A DNA stretch of 26,974 bases from a virus: positions 1-26,974 of IMG/VR virus record IMGVR_UViG_3300017782_000168; one strand, written 5' to 3'. The notes beneath the pieces were generated by a model that saw nothing but the letters and a program-made list of their open reading frames with translations, ran no database searches and was not told where the DNA came from. This document shows, in pieces, positions 1-7,026 of the stretch. Both the position numbers and the translations under genes were made by a program. Positions within the stretch are counted from its first letter, which is position 1; the number at the start of each line of letters is the position of its first letter.

Positions 1-576
1 AGTGATGGTATGCCTCTTGGTATTTCTGGTACTTTTAACTTCATGTTCGTATTCCAAGCAGAACACAATATCCTTATGCATCCGTTCCACATGCTCGGTG
101 TTGCTGGGGTATTCGGTGGATCTCTTTTCTCTGCTATGCACGGAAGTCTTGTTACTTCCTCAATTATTAAGGAGACAACAGAAGATATGTCACAGAACTA
201 TGGTTATAAATTTGGTCAAGACGAGGAGACTTACAACATCGTTGCAGCTCATGGCTACTTCGGTAGATTAATTTTCCAGTATGCGTCTTTCAATAACTCT
301 CGTTCTCTTCATTTCTTTCTTGCTACTTGGCCGGTTGTTGGCATATGGCTAACATCTATGGGTGTATGTACTATGGCGTTTAACCTTAATGGTTTTAACT
401 TTAACCAATCAATTGTTGATACTAATGGCAAAGTTATTCCTACTTGGGCTGACGTTGTAAATAGACAGAACCTTGGAATGGAAGTGATGCATGAACGTAA
501 TGCTCACAACTTCCCACTTGATTTGGCTTCAACTCAATCAACAGAAGTTGCATTAACAGCTCCACAAATTGGCTAA
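1..576 (+). CDS. psbA: Photosystem II D1 protein, 3' part (5' end outside window)
   Basis: Encodes the C-terminal 191 residues of D1, the photosystem II reaction-centre subunit of the thylakoid membrane that binds the Mn4CaO5 water-splitting cluster. Reading from base 1 and aligning to D1 numbering, the fragment starts at Ser169. It keeps all Mn ligands expected in this part: Asp170, Glu189, His332, Glu333, Asp342 and Ala344. His190, the iron ligands His215 and His272, and Ser264 are also present. By this alignment the full protein would be 359 residues, the normal size, including a 15-residue extension after Ala344 that the host CtpA protease removes. Cyanophage psbA is known to be expressed in infection to replace turned-over host D1. 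Here it sits directly upstream of the capsid gene region, so it is probably transcribed with middle/late genes. Its last bases overlap the next ORF. No lesion is seen. Confidence 0.97.
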   Translation, partial: SDGMPLGISGTFNFMFVFQAEHNILMHPFHMLGVAGVFGGSLFSAMHGSLVTSSIIKETTEDMSQNYGYKFGQDEETYNIVAAHGYFGRLIFQYASFNNSRSLHFFLATWPVVGIWLTSMGVCTMAFNLNGFNFNQSIVDTNGKVIPTWADVVNRQNLGMEVMHERNAHNFPLDLASTQSTEVALTAPQIG

Positions 577-769
577 AAATTTTTGTTTATACCTAACCTT
601 AATCACTAACTTATTTATATGCTCTGGCGTTATCCGCCATTGGAATAGTATGCAAACTAAAGACACAGAAATTCTAGAACTACAGAAACAGGTAGATAAA
701 TTACTAGAGGAATATAGACAAGAAGAATATAAAAGGAAAGATGAGCCAATAGGCGATTCTTCATATTAA
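569..769 (+). CDS. Small membrane-anchored protein with coiled-coil tail, unknown function
   Basis: A 66-codon ORF that starts with TTG inside the last codons of psbA (8-base overlap) and ends before the riboswitch-like RNA. Residues 4-21 are hydrophobic (a membrane anchor or uncleaved signal). Residues 30-60 are highly charged with leucines spaced as in a short coiled coil ([20 protein letters not shown]). An ATG at 650 in the same frame would give a soluble 39-residue version lacking the membrane segment. The overlap with psbA argues for translational coupling and for the TTG start. The plan of N-terminal anchor plus charged coil resembles i-spanins and other small phage envelope proteins, but it is short for one and no partner with a lipobox is nearby. 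Function is not recognised. Confidence 0.55.
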   Translation: MAKNFCLYLTLITNLFICSGVIRHWNSMQTKDTEILELQKQVDKLLEEYRQEEYKRKDEPIGDSSY

Positions 770-778
770 CCACGACTT

Positions 779-843
779 CCGTTCATCCTGTTTTAGGACG
801 CATGAAAACCAAAGCATGGAACGGGGCTTTGGTATATGGGAGA
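779..843 (+). promoter_or_regulatory. Glutamine-riboswitch-like RNA (Downstream-peptide type) with pseudoknot
   Basis: A compact three-stem junction can be drawn by eye: P1 CCGTTC (779-784) with GAACGG (819-824); P2 TCCT (786-789) with AGGA (795-798); P3 CATG (801-804) with CATG (815-818). The P3 loop ACCAAAG (808-814) is perfectly complementary to CTTTGGT (827-833), a 7-bp pseudoknot just upstream of the ribosome binding site GGGAGA (838-843). The core GTTCATCC...GGACG...GGAACG matches my memory of the glnA / Downstream-peptide RNA motifs, which are glutamine-binding aptamers found in marine cyanobacteria and cyanophages ahead of very short ORFs. The start codon at 849 follows directly. Ligand and direction of control are inferred from the family, not visible in the sequence. 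Confidence 0.8.
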
Positions 844-848
844 AACCA

Positions 849-890
849 ATGGTTACTTACGTATATCGTGGCGTTGTTTACACTAAGTAA
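849..890 (+). CDS. 13-residue downstream peptide of the riboswitch
   Basis: ATG at 849 lies 5 bases after a clear GGGAGA ribosome binding site. It reads MVTYVYRGVVYTK and stops with TAA at 888-890. The TYVYRGVVYTK core resembles the short YRGV-Y peptides that follow Downstream-peptide RNAs in picocyanobacteria, and the start of DUF4278 proteins (typically LTYRGVxY). Its position directly after the pseudoknot, with its own ribosome binding site, suggests that translation of this ORF is the controlled output. A competing frame from ATG 801 (31 codons, TGA at 891-893) passes through the aptamer and is less likely. Function unknown; possibly a glutamine synthetase or nitrogen-regulation effector by analogy to other small cyanobacterial inhibitors, which is speculation. 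Confidence 0.6.
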   Translation: MVTYVYRGVVYTK

Positions 891-899
891 ATGACAACA

Positions 900-945
900 G
901 AAAGGGAGCACCTCAGAGTCGGACTCCCTTTCACTTTGGCTTTTT
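900..945 (+). terminator. Hairpin terminator after the peptide ORF
   Basis: GAAAGGGAG (900-908) pairs perfectly with CTCCCTTTC (924-932), a 9-bp stem with a 15-base loop. A TTTTT tract (941-945) follows, but with 8 bases between. The stem is strong while the U-tract is short and displaced, so termination may be partial, as would suit read-through into the capsid gene. Confidence 0.6.
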
Positions 946-1054
946 GCCCTCCAAGGAGGATACCAATCAGCCGTCTAGACGGTGGGATAGACCACAAAAA
1001 TTGATCAAAAAATTCTGTACGGAAGAAAGTAAACAATAAAATTTTTTAAATAAA
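946..1054 (+). promoter_or_regulatory. Leader of the capsid gene with palindrome and stranded Shine-Dalgarno sequence
   Basis: Three elements stand out. CCTCC-AA-GGAGG (948-959) puts an ideal Shine-Dalgarno sequence next to its complement, yet no start codon lies within reach of it. CCGTCTAGACGG (971-982) is a perfect 12-base palindrome. From about 1000 the leader is very A+T rich and runs into the capsid ATG without a ribosome binding site at the normal distance; the nearest purine-rich stretch, GGAAGAAAG, is about 26 bases upstream. A promoter for the phage RNA polymerase is expected here by analogy with T7 phi10, but I cannot identify one. Confidence 0.4.
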
Positions 1055-2368
1055 ATGGCTGATGCTAATCAGGTCGGTGTAGGTAGAATTAATCTATCTT
1101 CCGGCGTAGGTTATGACGGAGCTGGTGACAAGTACGCCACCTATCTTAAATTATTCTCAGGCGAGATGTTTAAGGGCTTCCAACATAATACAATCGCTCG
1201 TGACTTAGTTACGAAGCGTACACTGAAGAACGGAAAAAGTCTTCAGTTCATCTATACAGGTCGCATGACAAGTGACTATCACCAACCTGGAACTCCTATC
1301 TTAGGAAATGCTGATAAGGCACCTCCAGTTGCTGAGAAGACAATTGTTATGGATGACCTTCTAGTCAGTTCTGCATTCGTGTATGACCTTGACGAGACAC
1401 TTTCTCATTACGATCTACGTGGAGAAATTTCTCGTAAAATTGGTTATGCTCTTGCTGAAAATTATGACAGAAAAATATTCAGAGCTATTGCTAAAGGTGC
1501 ACGTCAAGCATCTCCTATATCTGCTACTGGGTTCGTTGAGCCAGGTGGTACTCAGATTCAGTTAAATAGTACACAGAACAATACACAAGCAACTACTGCT
1601 TCTAACCTTGTTACTGGTTTCTATGACGCTGCTGCTGTATTAGATGAGAAAGGAGTAAGTTCTGACGGACGTGTAGCTGTACTTAACCCAAGACAGTACT
1701 ACGCACTTATCCAACAAACAGGTGACAATGGACTAATCAACAGAGACGTTCAGGGTACAGGTTTACAGTCTGGAGAAGGTGTTGTATCTATCGCTGGTAT
1801 TAAGATCTACAAGTCAATGAACCTACCATTCTTAGGTAAGTTCGGTACTGCTAATACTATCTCCAATGCTGGTTCATTCATAGGTCAATCTATGGATTCT
1901 GGTTCTGGTAGACAGACAGCAACTTATGCAAGATCTGGAACAACTATCACAGTAACTCTTAACGCTCACGGTCTATCCGTTGGTGATAAAGTTGTCTTTG
2001 ATGCTACAGCTGGTGGAGGTACTTCAGGTACATACACAGTTGCTACTGTTGCTACTAATACATTCACAATTACTGATACTGTAAGTGGAACCGTTTCAGG
2101 CGGAACAGCTTGTGCTTTCAATATTGCTGGTGTTAACAATGGCTATGGTGAGGCTGGAGACTTTGCTGGATCATGCGGTTTAATCTTCCAAAAAGAAGCT
2201 GCTGGTGTAGTAGAGGCAATTGGTCCTCAAGTTCAAGTAACTAATGGAGACATATCCGTTATTTACCAAGGCGATGTGATCCTCGGACGCATGGCTATGG
2301 GCGCAGACTACTTAAACCCTGCTGCTTGCGTAGAATTACACGTTGGTACTGCTGACGCTGCATTCTAA
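1055..2368 (+). CDS. Major capsid protein (T7 gp10-like)
   Basis: A 437-residue protein that builds the icosahedral head. The T7 gp10 family is recognised from its N-terminal region (FSGEMFKGFQ followed by RTLKNGKSLQF and MDDLLVSSAFVYDLDE, a short distance into the protein), from the VLNPRQYYALIQ segment, and from position: the next genes are gp11 and gp12. T7 gp10A has 345 residues and most of the extra length is explained by an insertion at about residues 288-356. That insertion is rich in Thr, Ser, Gly and Val (TITVTLNAHGLSVGDKVVF) and looks like a small beta-sandwich or beta-barrel domain of the kind displayed on phage surfaces. After it the capsid fold resumes (GLIFQKEAAGVVEAIGPQVQ). A strong terminator follows, as after T7 gene 10. 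The start is the only ATG that gives the usual N-terminus; no clear ribosome binding site. Confidence 0.95.
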   Translation: MADANQVGVGRINLSSGVGYDGAGDKYATYLKLFSGEMFKGFQHNTIARDLVTKRTLKNGKSLQFIYTGRMTSDYHQPGTPILGNADKAPPVAEKTIVMDDLLVSSAFVYDLDETLSHYDLRGEISRKIGYALAENYDRKIFRAIAKGARQASPISATGFVEPGGTQIQLNSTQNNTQATTASNLVTGFYDAAAVLDEKGVSSDGRVAVLNPRQYYALIQQTGDNGLINRDVQGTGLQSGEGVVSIAGIKIYKSMNLPFLGKFGTANTISNAGSFIGQSMDSGSGRQTATYARSGTTITVTLNAHGLSVGDKVVFDATAGGGTSGTYTVATVATNTFTITDTVSGTVSGGTACAFNIAGVNNGYGEAGDFAGSCGLIFQKEAAGVVEAIGPQVQVTNGDISVIYQGDVILGRMAMGADYLNPAACVELHVGTADAAF

Positions 2369-2385
2369 ATTTATATACTTTATAC

Positions 2386-2409
2386 GGGACCTTCGGGTCC
2401 CTTTTTTTT
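2386..2409 (+). terminator. Strong intrinsic terminator after the capsid gene
   Basis: GGGACC (2386-2391) pairs with GGTCCC (2396-2401) around a UUCG tetraloop in its stabilising C(UUCG)G context, followed by eight T (2402-2409). It occupies the position of the T7 T-phi terminator after gene 10. The next gene begins only 4 bases after the T-tract. Confidence 0.93.
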
Positions 2410-2413
2410 ATCT

Positions 2414-3031
2414 ATGGCTACTACAACAATTGACCCCGATACCGAACTATCCGCAGTGAACTCAATCTTGGGTAGCATAGGTCAATCACCTTTAACTACT
2501 CTTAATTTTAATAATCCTGAAACTGCATTTGTTTATAACCTATTAGTTGAATCTAATAAAGATATACAAAACGAGGGATGGCATTTTAATACTGAGGAGA
2601 ATGTAAAAGTTACTCCTGATACAACTACAAAATATATAGTTATCCCTAGTAACTATTTAAGATACGATTTACATGATAAACGTATTGATAAATCAAAAGA
2701 TTTAGTTAGAAGAAATGGAAGGCTATATGACTTGGTTGAACATACTGATCAATTTACTGAAGATCAATATTTAGATATTGTCACTCTATATCCATTTGTA
2801 GATGTACCTCCAGTTTTTCAGAGATATATTATTTCACGAGCTTCTGTTCGTGCAGCTGTACAACAAGTCGCAAATAAAGAATTAGCAGCATTACTTCAGA
2901 TACAAGAGCAAGCTGCTAGAGCAAACGTAATGGATTATGAATGCAGTCAAGGCGACCATAACTATATGGGCTGGCCGGAGAAAACTTCATATGCTCCATA
3001 CCAACCGTTCCAAATATTAAATAGAAGATAA
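2414..3031 (+). CDS. Tail tubular protein A (T7 gp11-like)
   Basis: A 205-residue protein, close to T7 gp11 (196), that forms the ring joining the portal to the tail nozzle. The family is recognised from the N-terminal AVNSILGSIGQSPLTTL and NEGWHFNTEENV, the central LRYDLHDKRI with VRRNGRLYDL, and VPPVFQRYIISRASVRA, all typical of gp11-like adaptors, and from its place between capsid and nozzle genes. The start codon is 4 bases after the terminator U-tract, so there is no room for a ribosome binding site. Its stop codon overlaps the next start by one base (TAATG), indicating coupled translation with the nozzle gene. Confidence 0.93.
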   Translation: MATTTIDPDTELSAVNSILGSIGQSPLTTLNFNNPETAFVYNLLVESNKDIQNEGWHFNTEENVKVTPDTTTKYIVIPSNYLRYDLHDKRIDKSKDLVRRNGRLYDLVEHTDQFTEDQYLDIVTLYPFVDVPPVFQRYIISRASVRAAVQQVANKELAALLQIQEQAARANVMDYECSQGDHNYMGWPEKTSYAPYQPFQILNRR

Positions 3032-6006
3032 TGGCAAGTGTTACTCAAACAATACCAACGCTGACTGGAGGTTTATCTCAACAGCCAGATGAACTGAAGA
3101 TTCCTGGACAAGTTAGTGTCGCTAAAAATGTAATACCTGACGTAACACATGGCTTATTAAAGCGTCCAGGAGGTAAGTTAATTGCATCAATTAGTGATAA
3201 TGGAACTTCAGCACTAAACTCACAAACAAACGGTAAATGGTTTAGCTATTACCGTGATGAAACAGAAAGTTATATAGGACAAATTAGTAGAACTGGCGAT
3301 ATAAATATGTGGAAATGTAGTGATGGAGCAGCTCAAACTGTTAACTATGATTCTGGTACAGCCAGTGCATTAGCTACATATTTATCTCATAGTGATGACC
3401 AAGATATACAGACTTTAACTCTTAATGACTACACATTTATAACCAATAGAACTAAGACAGTAGCAATGTCTAACACTATAGAAGCAGTTAGACCTCCTGA
3501 AGTTTTTATTGATTTAAGAGCGACAGCTTATGCAAGACAGTACTCAGTTAATTTATTTGATAATACAAATACAACAGCTGTTACTACAGCTACAAGAATT
3601 AGTGTTGATTTAGTTAAGTCAAGTAATAACTATTGTAATTCCGATGGAAGTTTACCAGCTAGAAACAGTAGAATTTCTCAGTCAACTAGATGTGATGATA
3701 GTGCTGGAGATGGTAGGGATGCATATGCACCAAACGTAGGAACTAGAATATTTGATATTGATGATGGAGCTAGTCTTACAGATGAAGCTAACTCAGGAAA
3801 TCATACATACACAATTGATGTAAAAGCTTCTAATGGTAGCTCAGTTAATAGAGGTAAAAACCTTTATTTTAGAATTAGAACTATAGGTCAATCAGTTCCA
3901 TATACAACTGGTTCAGGTGAAAACCAAGAAACTACATATCAAGCTAGATACACTACTACTTTTGATCTTCTTTATGGTGGTGCTGAATGGCAGCAAGGAG
4001 ATTACTTTTATGTATGGATGGATGATGGTTACTATAAAGTTACTGTTGAAAAAATTAGTACTACAAACGTACAAGCTAACTTAGGTTTAGTCAGACCAAA
4101 CCCTACACCTTTTGATACTGAAACAGCAGTAACTGCTTCAAGTATTCTTGGAGATATAAGATCAGGAATATTAGGAACCAGTTATGGAGGAACTAATGCT
4201 TTATATGGATTTAGAGATGACTCTGCTAACGGTTACGAAGTAAAAATGATAGGTACGGGTTTATACATAACTCGACCTACAGCTCAAGGGACATTCAACA
4301 TAACAGCACCATCAAGTGACTTGCTTAAAGTAATGTCTAATCAGGTTAAGAACGTAGATGATTTGCCGTCCCAATGTAAGAACGGTTATGTCGTAAAAGT
4401 TGCTAACAGTGAAGCTGACGCTGATGATTACTACGTCAAATTCTTCGGTCATAACGACAGAGATGGGGATGGAGTATGGGAAGAATGTGCAAAACCTGGC
4501 AGAAATATCGAGTTTGATAAAGGCACTATGCCTATCCAATTAGTAAGACAAGCTAATGGTACATTCACTGTTTCACAAGCTACTTGGGAAAATGCACAGG
4601 TAGGTGATTCTTTAACTAACCCAAACCCTTCTTTTGTAGGTAATAAAATTAATCAGTTAGTTTTCTTTAGAAACAGATTAGTATTCTTAAGTGATGAAAA
4701 CGTAGTCATGTCAAGACCTGGCGAGTTCTTTAACTTCTGGTCTAAGACTGCTACTACATTCACACCTATGGATGTTATTGATCTTTCATGTAGCTCTGAA
4801 TATCCAGCTATTGTTTATGACGGTATTCAAGTTAATGCCGGATTATTATTATTTACTAAAAATCAGCAATTTATGCTGACTACAGATAGTGATATTTTGA
4901 GTCCTGAAACTGCCAAGCTAAACGCAGTATCTTCTTATAATTTTAATGAGAAAACTAATCCTATTTCTTTAGGAACAACCGTTGCATTCATTGATAATGC
5001 TAATCAATTTACACGTTTCTTTGAAATGTCTAATGTTGTTAGACAAGGAGAACCAGAGGTTATTGATCAAAGTAAAGTTATAGGAAAATTATTAAATAAA
5101 AATGTAGAAATAGTATCAGTATCTAGAGAAAACTCAGTTGTATTTTTTAGTCAAAAGAATACAGATACAATCTATTGTTTTAGATATTTTACTTCTGGTG
5201 ATAAAAGACTATTACAAGCATGGACTACATGGACAGTAACAGGAAATATTCAATATCATTGCATGCTAGATGATGCTTTATTTGTTGTTACTAGAAACAA
5301 TAATAAAGATCAAATTGTTAGATACTCTATGAAATTAGATGATAGCGGTCACTTTGTTACTGATACAAGAGATACTGCTGATACAACAGATGATTATGTA
5401 TATCGTGTTCACTTAGATCATGCATCATCAGTAACGTCAGCTTCTAATACATATAACAGTGCAACTATAAAAACTACTATTCCTAAACCAAATGGATATG
5501 AGAGTACTAAACAGTTAGTTGCTTATGAAACGGATTCAGGAAATGATCTTGGTAGATATGCAATGGTCACTGTTAATGGATCTAACTTAGAGATAAGTGG
5601 AGACTGGTCTAATAATTCTTTTATTATTGGATATCTATATGAAATGGATGTACGAATACCAACCATATATGTTACTCAACAAGTAGGAGATAAATACAGA
5701 TCTGATGCTAAGTCATCTCTTATTGTCCATAGAATTAAATTTAGCTTTGGACCATTAGGAGTTTATTCAACAACCTTACAAAGAGTAGGTAAACCAGACT
5801 ACACAGAAACTAAAGAACTAGCGTTAGCTGGTGTGGTTTCTGCAAGTAGATTACCGATAGTAAATGAAGTTATAGAAACAGTACCTTGTTACGAAAGAAA
5901 TACAAACTTAACAGTAAACGTTAAATCAGAACATCCAGCACCAGCCACCCTGTATTCATTGGCATGGGAAGGAGACTTTACAAATAGATTTTATAGACGT
6001 GTCTAA
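3031..6006 (+). CDS. Tail tubular protein B / tail nozzle (T7 gp12-like)
   Basis: A 991-residue protein forming the beta-propeller nozzle at the end of the short tail, through which DNA and internal proteins pass. Family hallmarks are the N-terminal TQTIPTLTGGLSQQPDELK with NVIPDVTHGLLKRPGG, the central segment NKINQLVFFRNRLVFLSDEN with MSRPGEFFNFW, and QFMLTTDSDILSPETAKL. It is about 200 residues longer than T7 gp12 (794). The extra length appears spread through Ser/Thr/Asn-rich loops in residues 180-450, which would face the outside. The start overlaps gp11 by one base and its end overlaps the next gene by eight bases, as expected for a tightly coupled late operon. Confidence 0.93.
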   Translation: MASVTQTIPTLTGGLSQQPDELKIPGQVSVAKNVIPDVTHGLLKRPGGKLIASISDNGTSALNSQTNGKWFSYYRDETESYIGQISRTGDINMWKCSDGAAQTVNYDSGTASALATYLSHSDDQDIQTLTLNDYTFITNRTKTVAMSNTIEAVRPPEVFIDLRATAYARQYSVNLFDNTNTTAVTTATRISVDLVKSSNNYCNSDGSLPARNSRISQSTRCDDSAGDGRDAYAPNVGTRIFDIDDGASLTDEANSGNHTYTIDVKASNGSSVNRGKNLYFRIRTIGQSVPYTTGSGENQETTYQARYTTTFDLLYGGAEWQQGDYFYVWMDDGYYKVTVEKISTTNVQANLGLVRPNPTPFDTETAVTASSILGDIRSGILGTSYGGTNALYGFRDDSANGYEVKMIGTGLYITRPTAQGTFNITAPSSDLLKVMSNQVKNVDDLPSQCKNGYVVKVANSEADADDYYVKFFGHNDRDGDGVWEECAKPGRNIEFDKGTMPIQLVRQANGTFTVSQATWENAQVGDSLTNPNPSFVGNKINQLVFFRNRLVFLSDENVVMSRPGEFFNFWSKTATTFTPMDVIDLSCSSEYPAIVYDGIQVNAGLLLFTKNQQFMLTTDSDILSPETAKLNAVSSYNFNEKTNPISLGTTVAFIDNANQFTRFFEMSNVVRQGEPEVIDQSKVIGKLLNKNVEIVSVSRENSVVFFSQKNTDTIYCFRYFTSGDKRLLQAWTTWTVTGNIQYHCMLDDALFVVTRNNNKDQIVRYSMKLDDSGHFVTDTRDTADTTDDYVYRVHLDHASSVTSASNTYNSATIKTTIPKPNGYESTKQLVAYETDSGNDLGRYAMVTVNGSNLEISGDWSNNSFIIGYLYEMDVRIPTIYVTQQVGDKYRSDAKSSLIVHRIKFSFGPLGVYSTTLQRVGKPDYTETKELALAGVVSASRLPIVNEVIETVPCYERNTNLTVNVKSEHPAPATLYSLAWEGDFTNRFYRRV

Positions 6007-6445
6007 TTACATTCACCCAATAACATTGGAAGCTGCACTTGATGTAGCTTCTAATCTTTTACCAGATGACCGTAGAGAAGTTGAAGAGGGTCATGGACAT
6101 GATCCTGTTGTGGCTATACCAGCATGCACCGAGATAGGTGACAGCGTATATTTCACAGTTCCGAACGGAGATTTAGCCGGAGTAGCCGGCGTACAAGAAG
6201 ATGGCAGAATCTGGATGCTATGTACACCAGCTATTCATAAATACCCACTAACTTTTGCTAGAGAAGCTAAAAGATATGTGGAAAGTAGACAAGAGAAGTT
6301 GCTCTGGAACATCGTTGATAAACGAAACAGAGTTCATATAAAACTACTCAGATTCCTAGGGTTCAAATTTTTAAGGGAATTAAAACACGGACCCAATAAT
6401 TTATCCTTTATGGAGTTTTGCCGTGTGTTTAGGAGCAGCAGCTAA
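5999..6445 (+). CDS. Internal virion protein A (T7 gp13-like, DUF2833 type)
   Basis: 148 residues, near the 138 of T7 gp13. It begins with GTG inside the last codons of the nozzle gene (8-base overlap) and its end is overlapped by gp14. The segment GRIWMLCTPAIHKYPLTF followed by RYVESRQEK and the middle DSVYFTVPNGDLAGVAGV resemble the GNAT-like fold of gp13-type proteins (inferred from pattern). In T7 gp13 is needed for proper assembly of the internal core and may leave the particle. No acetyl-CoA binding motif is evident, so it is probably not an active acetyltransferase. The position between nozzle and gp14 strengthens the call. Confidence 0.8.
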   Translation: MSNYIHPITLEAALDVASNLLPDDRREVEEGHGHDPVVAIPACTEIGDSVYFTVPNGDLAGVAGVQEDGRIWMLCTPAIHKYPLTFAREAKRYVESRQEKLLWNIVDKRNRVHIKLLRFLGFKFLRELKHGPNNLSFMEFCRVFRSSS

Positions 6446-7025
6446 GACAGCTAATGAGAATGCTCGTAGAAGATACAAATACGAGAATGAAAGAAGAGAG
6501 CGTAACTGGATGCAAACAACATCTATTTACAATGCTCAAAAAGTTAAATACGAAGAAGACGTACAAAATGCTGGTCTAGCTCAAGCTCAAGCACGAGTTG
6601 ATCAACAAGAAGCAATGGACAATGCCAGAGGCGAAGCCCAGCTTAAGTATCAAGAGTTATTTAGAAAATTATTAGAAGATAGTACTTATGGAAAATTAGT
6701 AGCAGCTGGTCAAACAGGTCAGTCAACTAGAAGAAGAGGTACTATTGAATATGCTAAATATGGTAGAGATGTTAGTGACATTGCAAGAAGATTAACTCTG
6801 AATGATAGAGAGTTAGCTCGTAAGAGTTCAGGTGAAATATCTAAATATAAACAATTTAAAGATCAAGCATTTGCAAAGGTTGCGTTCCAACCTATTCCAG
6901 ATGTTGCACCACCTCAACCTGTTATGCAGAACGTAGGAGCTGCAATGTTTATGGATGCTTTATCTATTGGATCATCTATAGCCACAGCTGGTGGTTCTGG
7001 TGGATTCGGAATCTGGGGAGGTTAA
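6423..7025 (+). CDS. Internal virion protein B (T7 gp14-like)
   Basis: 200 residues (T7 gp14: 196). The start is GTG and the protein opens with MCLGAAAK, like the MCWAA start of T7 gp14. A long charged helical segment follows (residues 10-75, Ala/Gln/Glu/Arg rich), then a Gly/Ala-rich hydrophobic C-terminus (residues 165-200). In T7, gp14 is ejected first and forms the channel in the host outer membrane; the hydrophobic C-terminus here fits that role. It overlaps gp13 by 23 bases. Its last codons carry GGGGAGG, which serves as ribosome binding site for gp15. Confidence 0.85.
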   Translation: MCLGAAAKTANENARRRYKYENERRERNWMQTTSIYNAQKVKYEEDVQNAGLAQAQARVDQQEAMDNARGEAQLKYQELFRKLLEDSTYGKLVAAGQTGQSTRRRGTIEYAKYGRDVSDIARRLTLNDRELARKSSGEISKYKQFKDQAFAKVAFQPIPDVAPPQPVMQNVGAAMFMDALSIGSSIATAGGSGGFGIWGG

Positions 7026-7026
7026 T

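Noticed and set aside
801-893. 31-codon frame from ATG 801 through the aptamer
   Set aside because: It lies within the riboswitch-like structure and lacks a ribosome binding site; the 13-codon frame at 849 fits the known motif better.
6991-7026. Upstream start for the gp15 homologue
   Set aside because: It would overlap gp14 and ignore the good Shine-Dalgarno sequence placed before ATG 7027.
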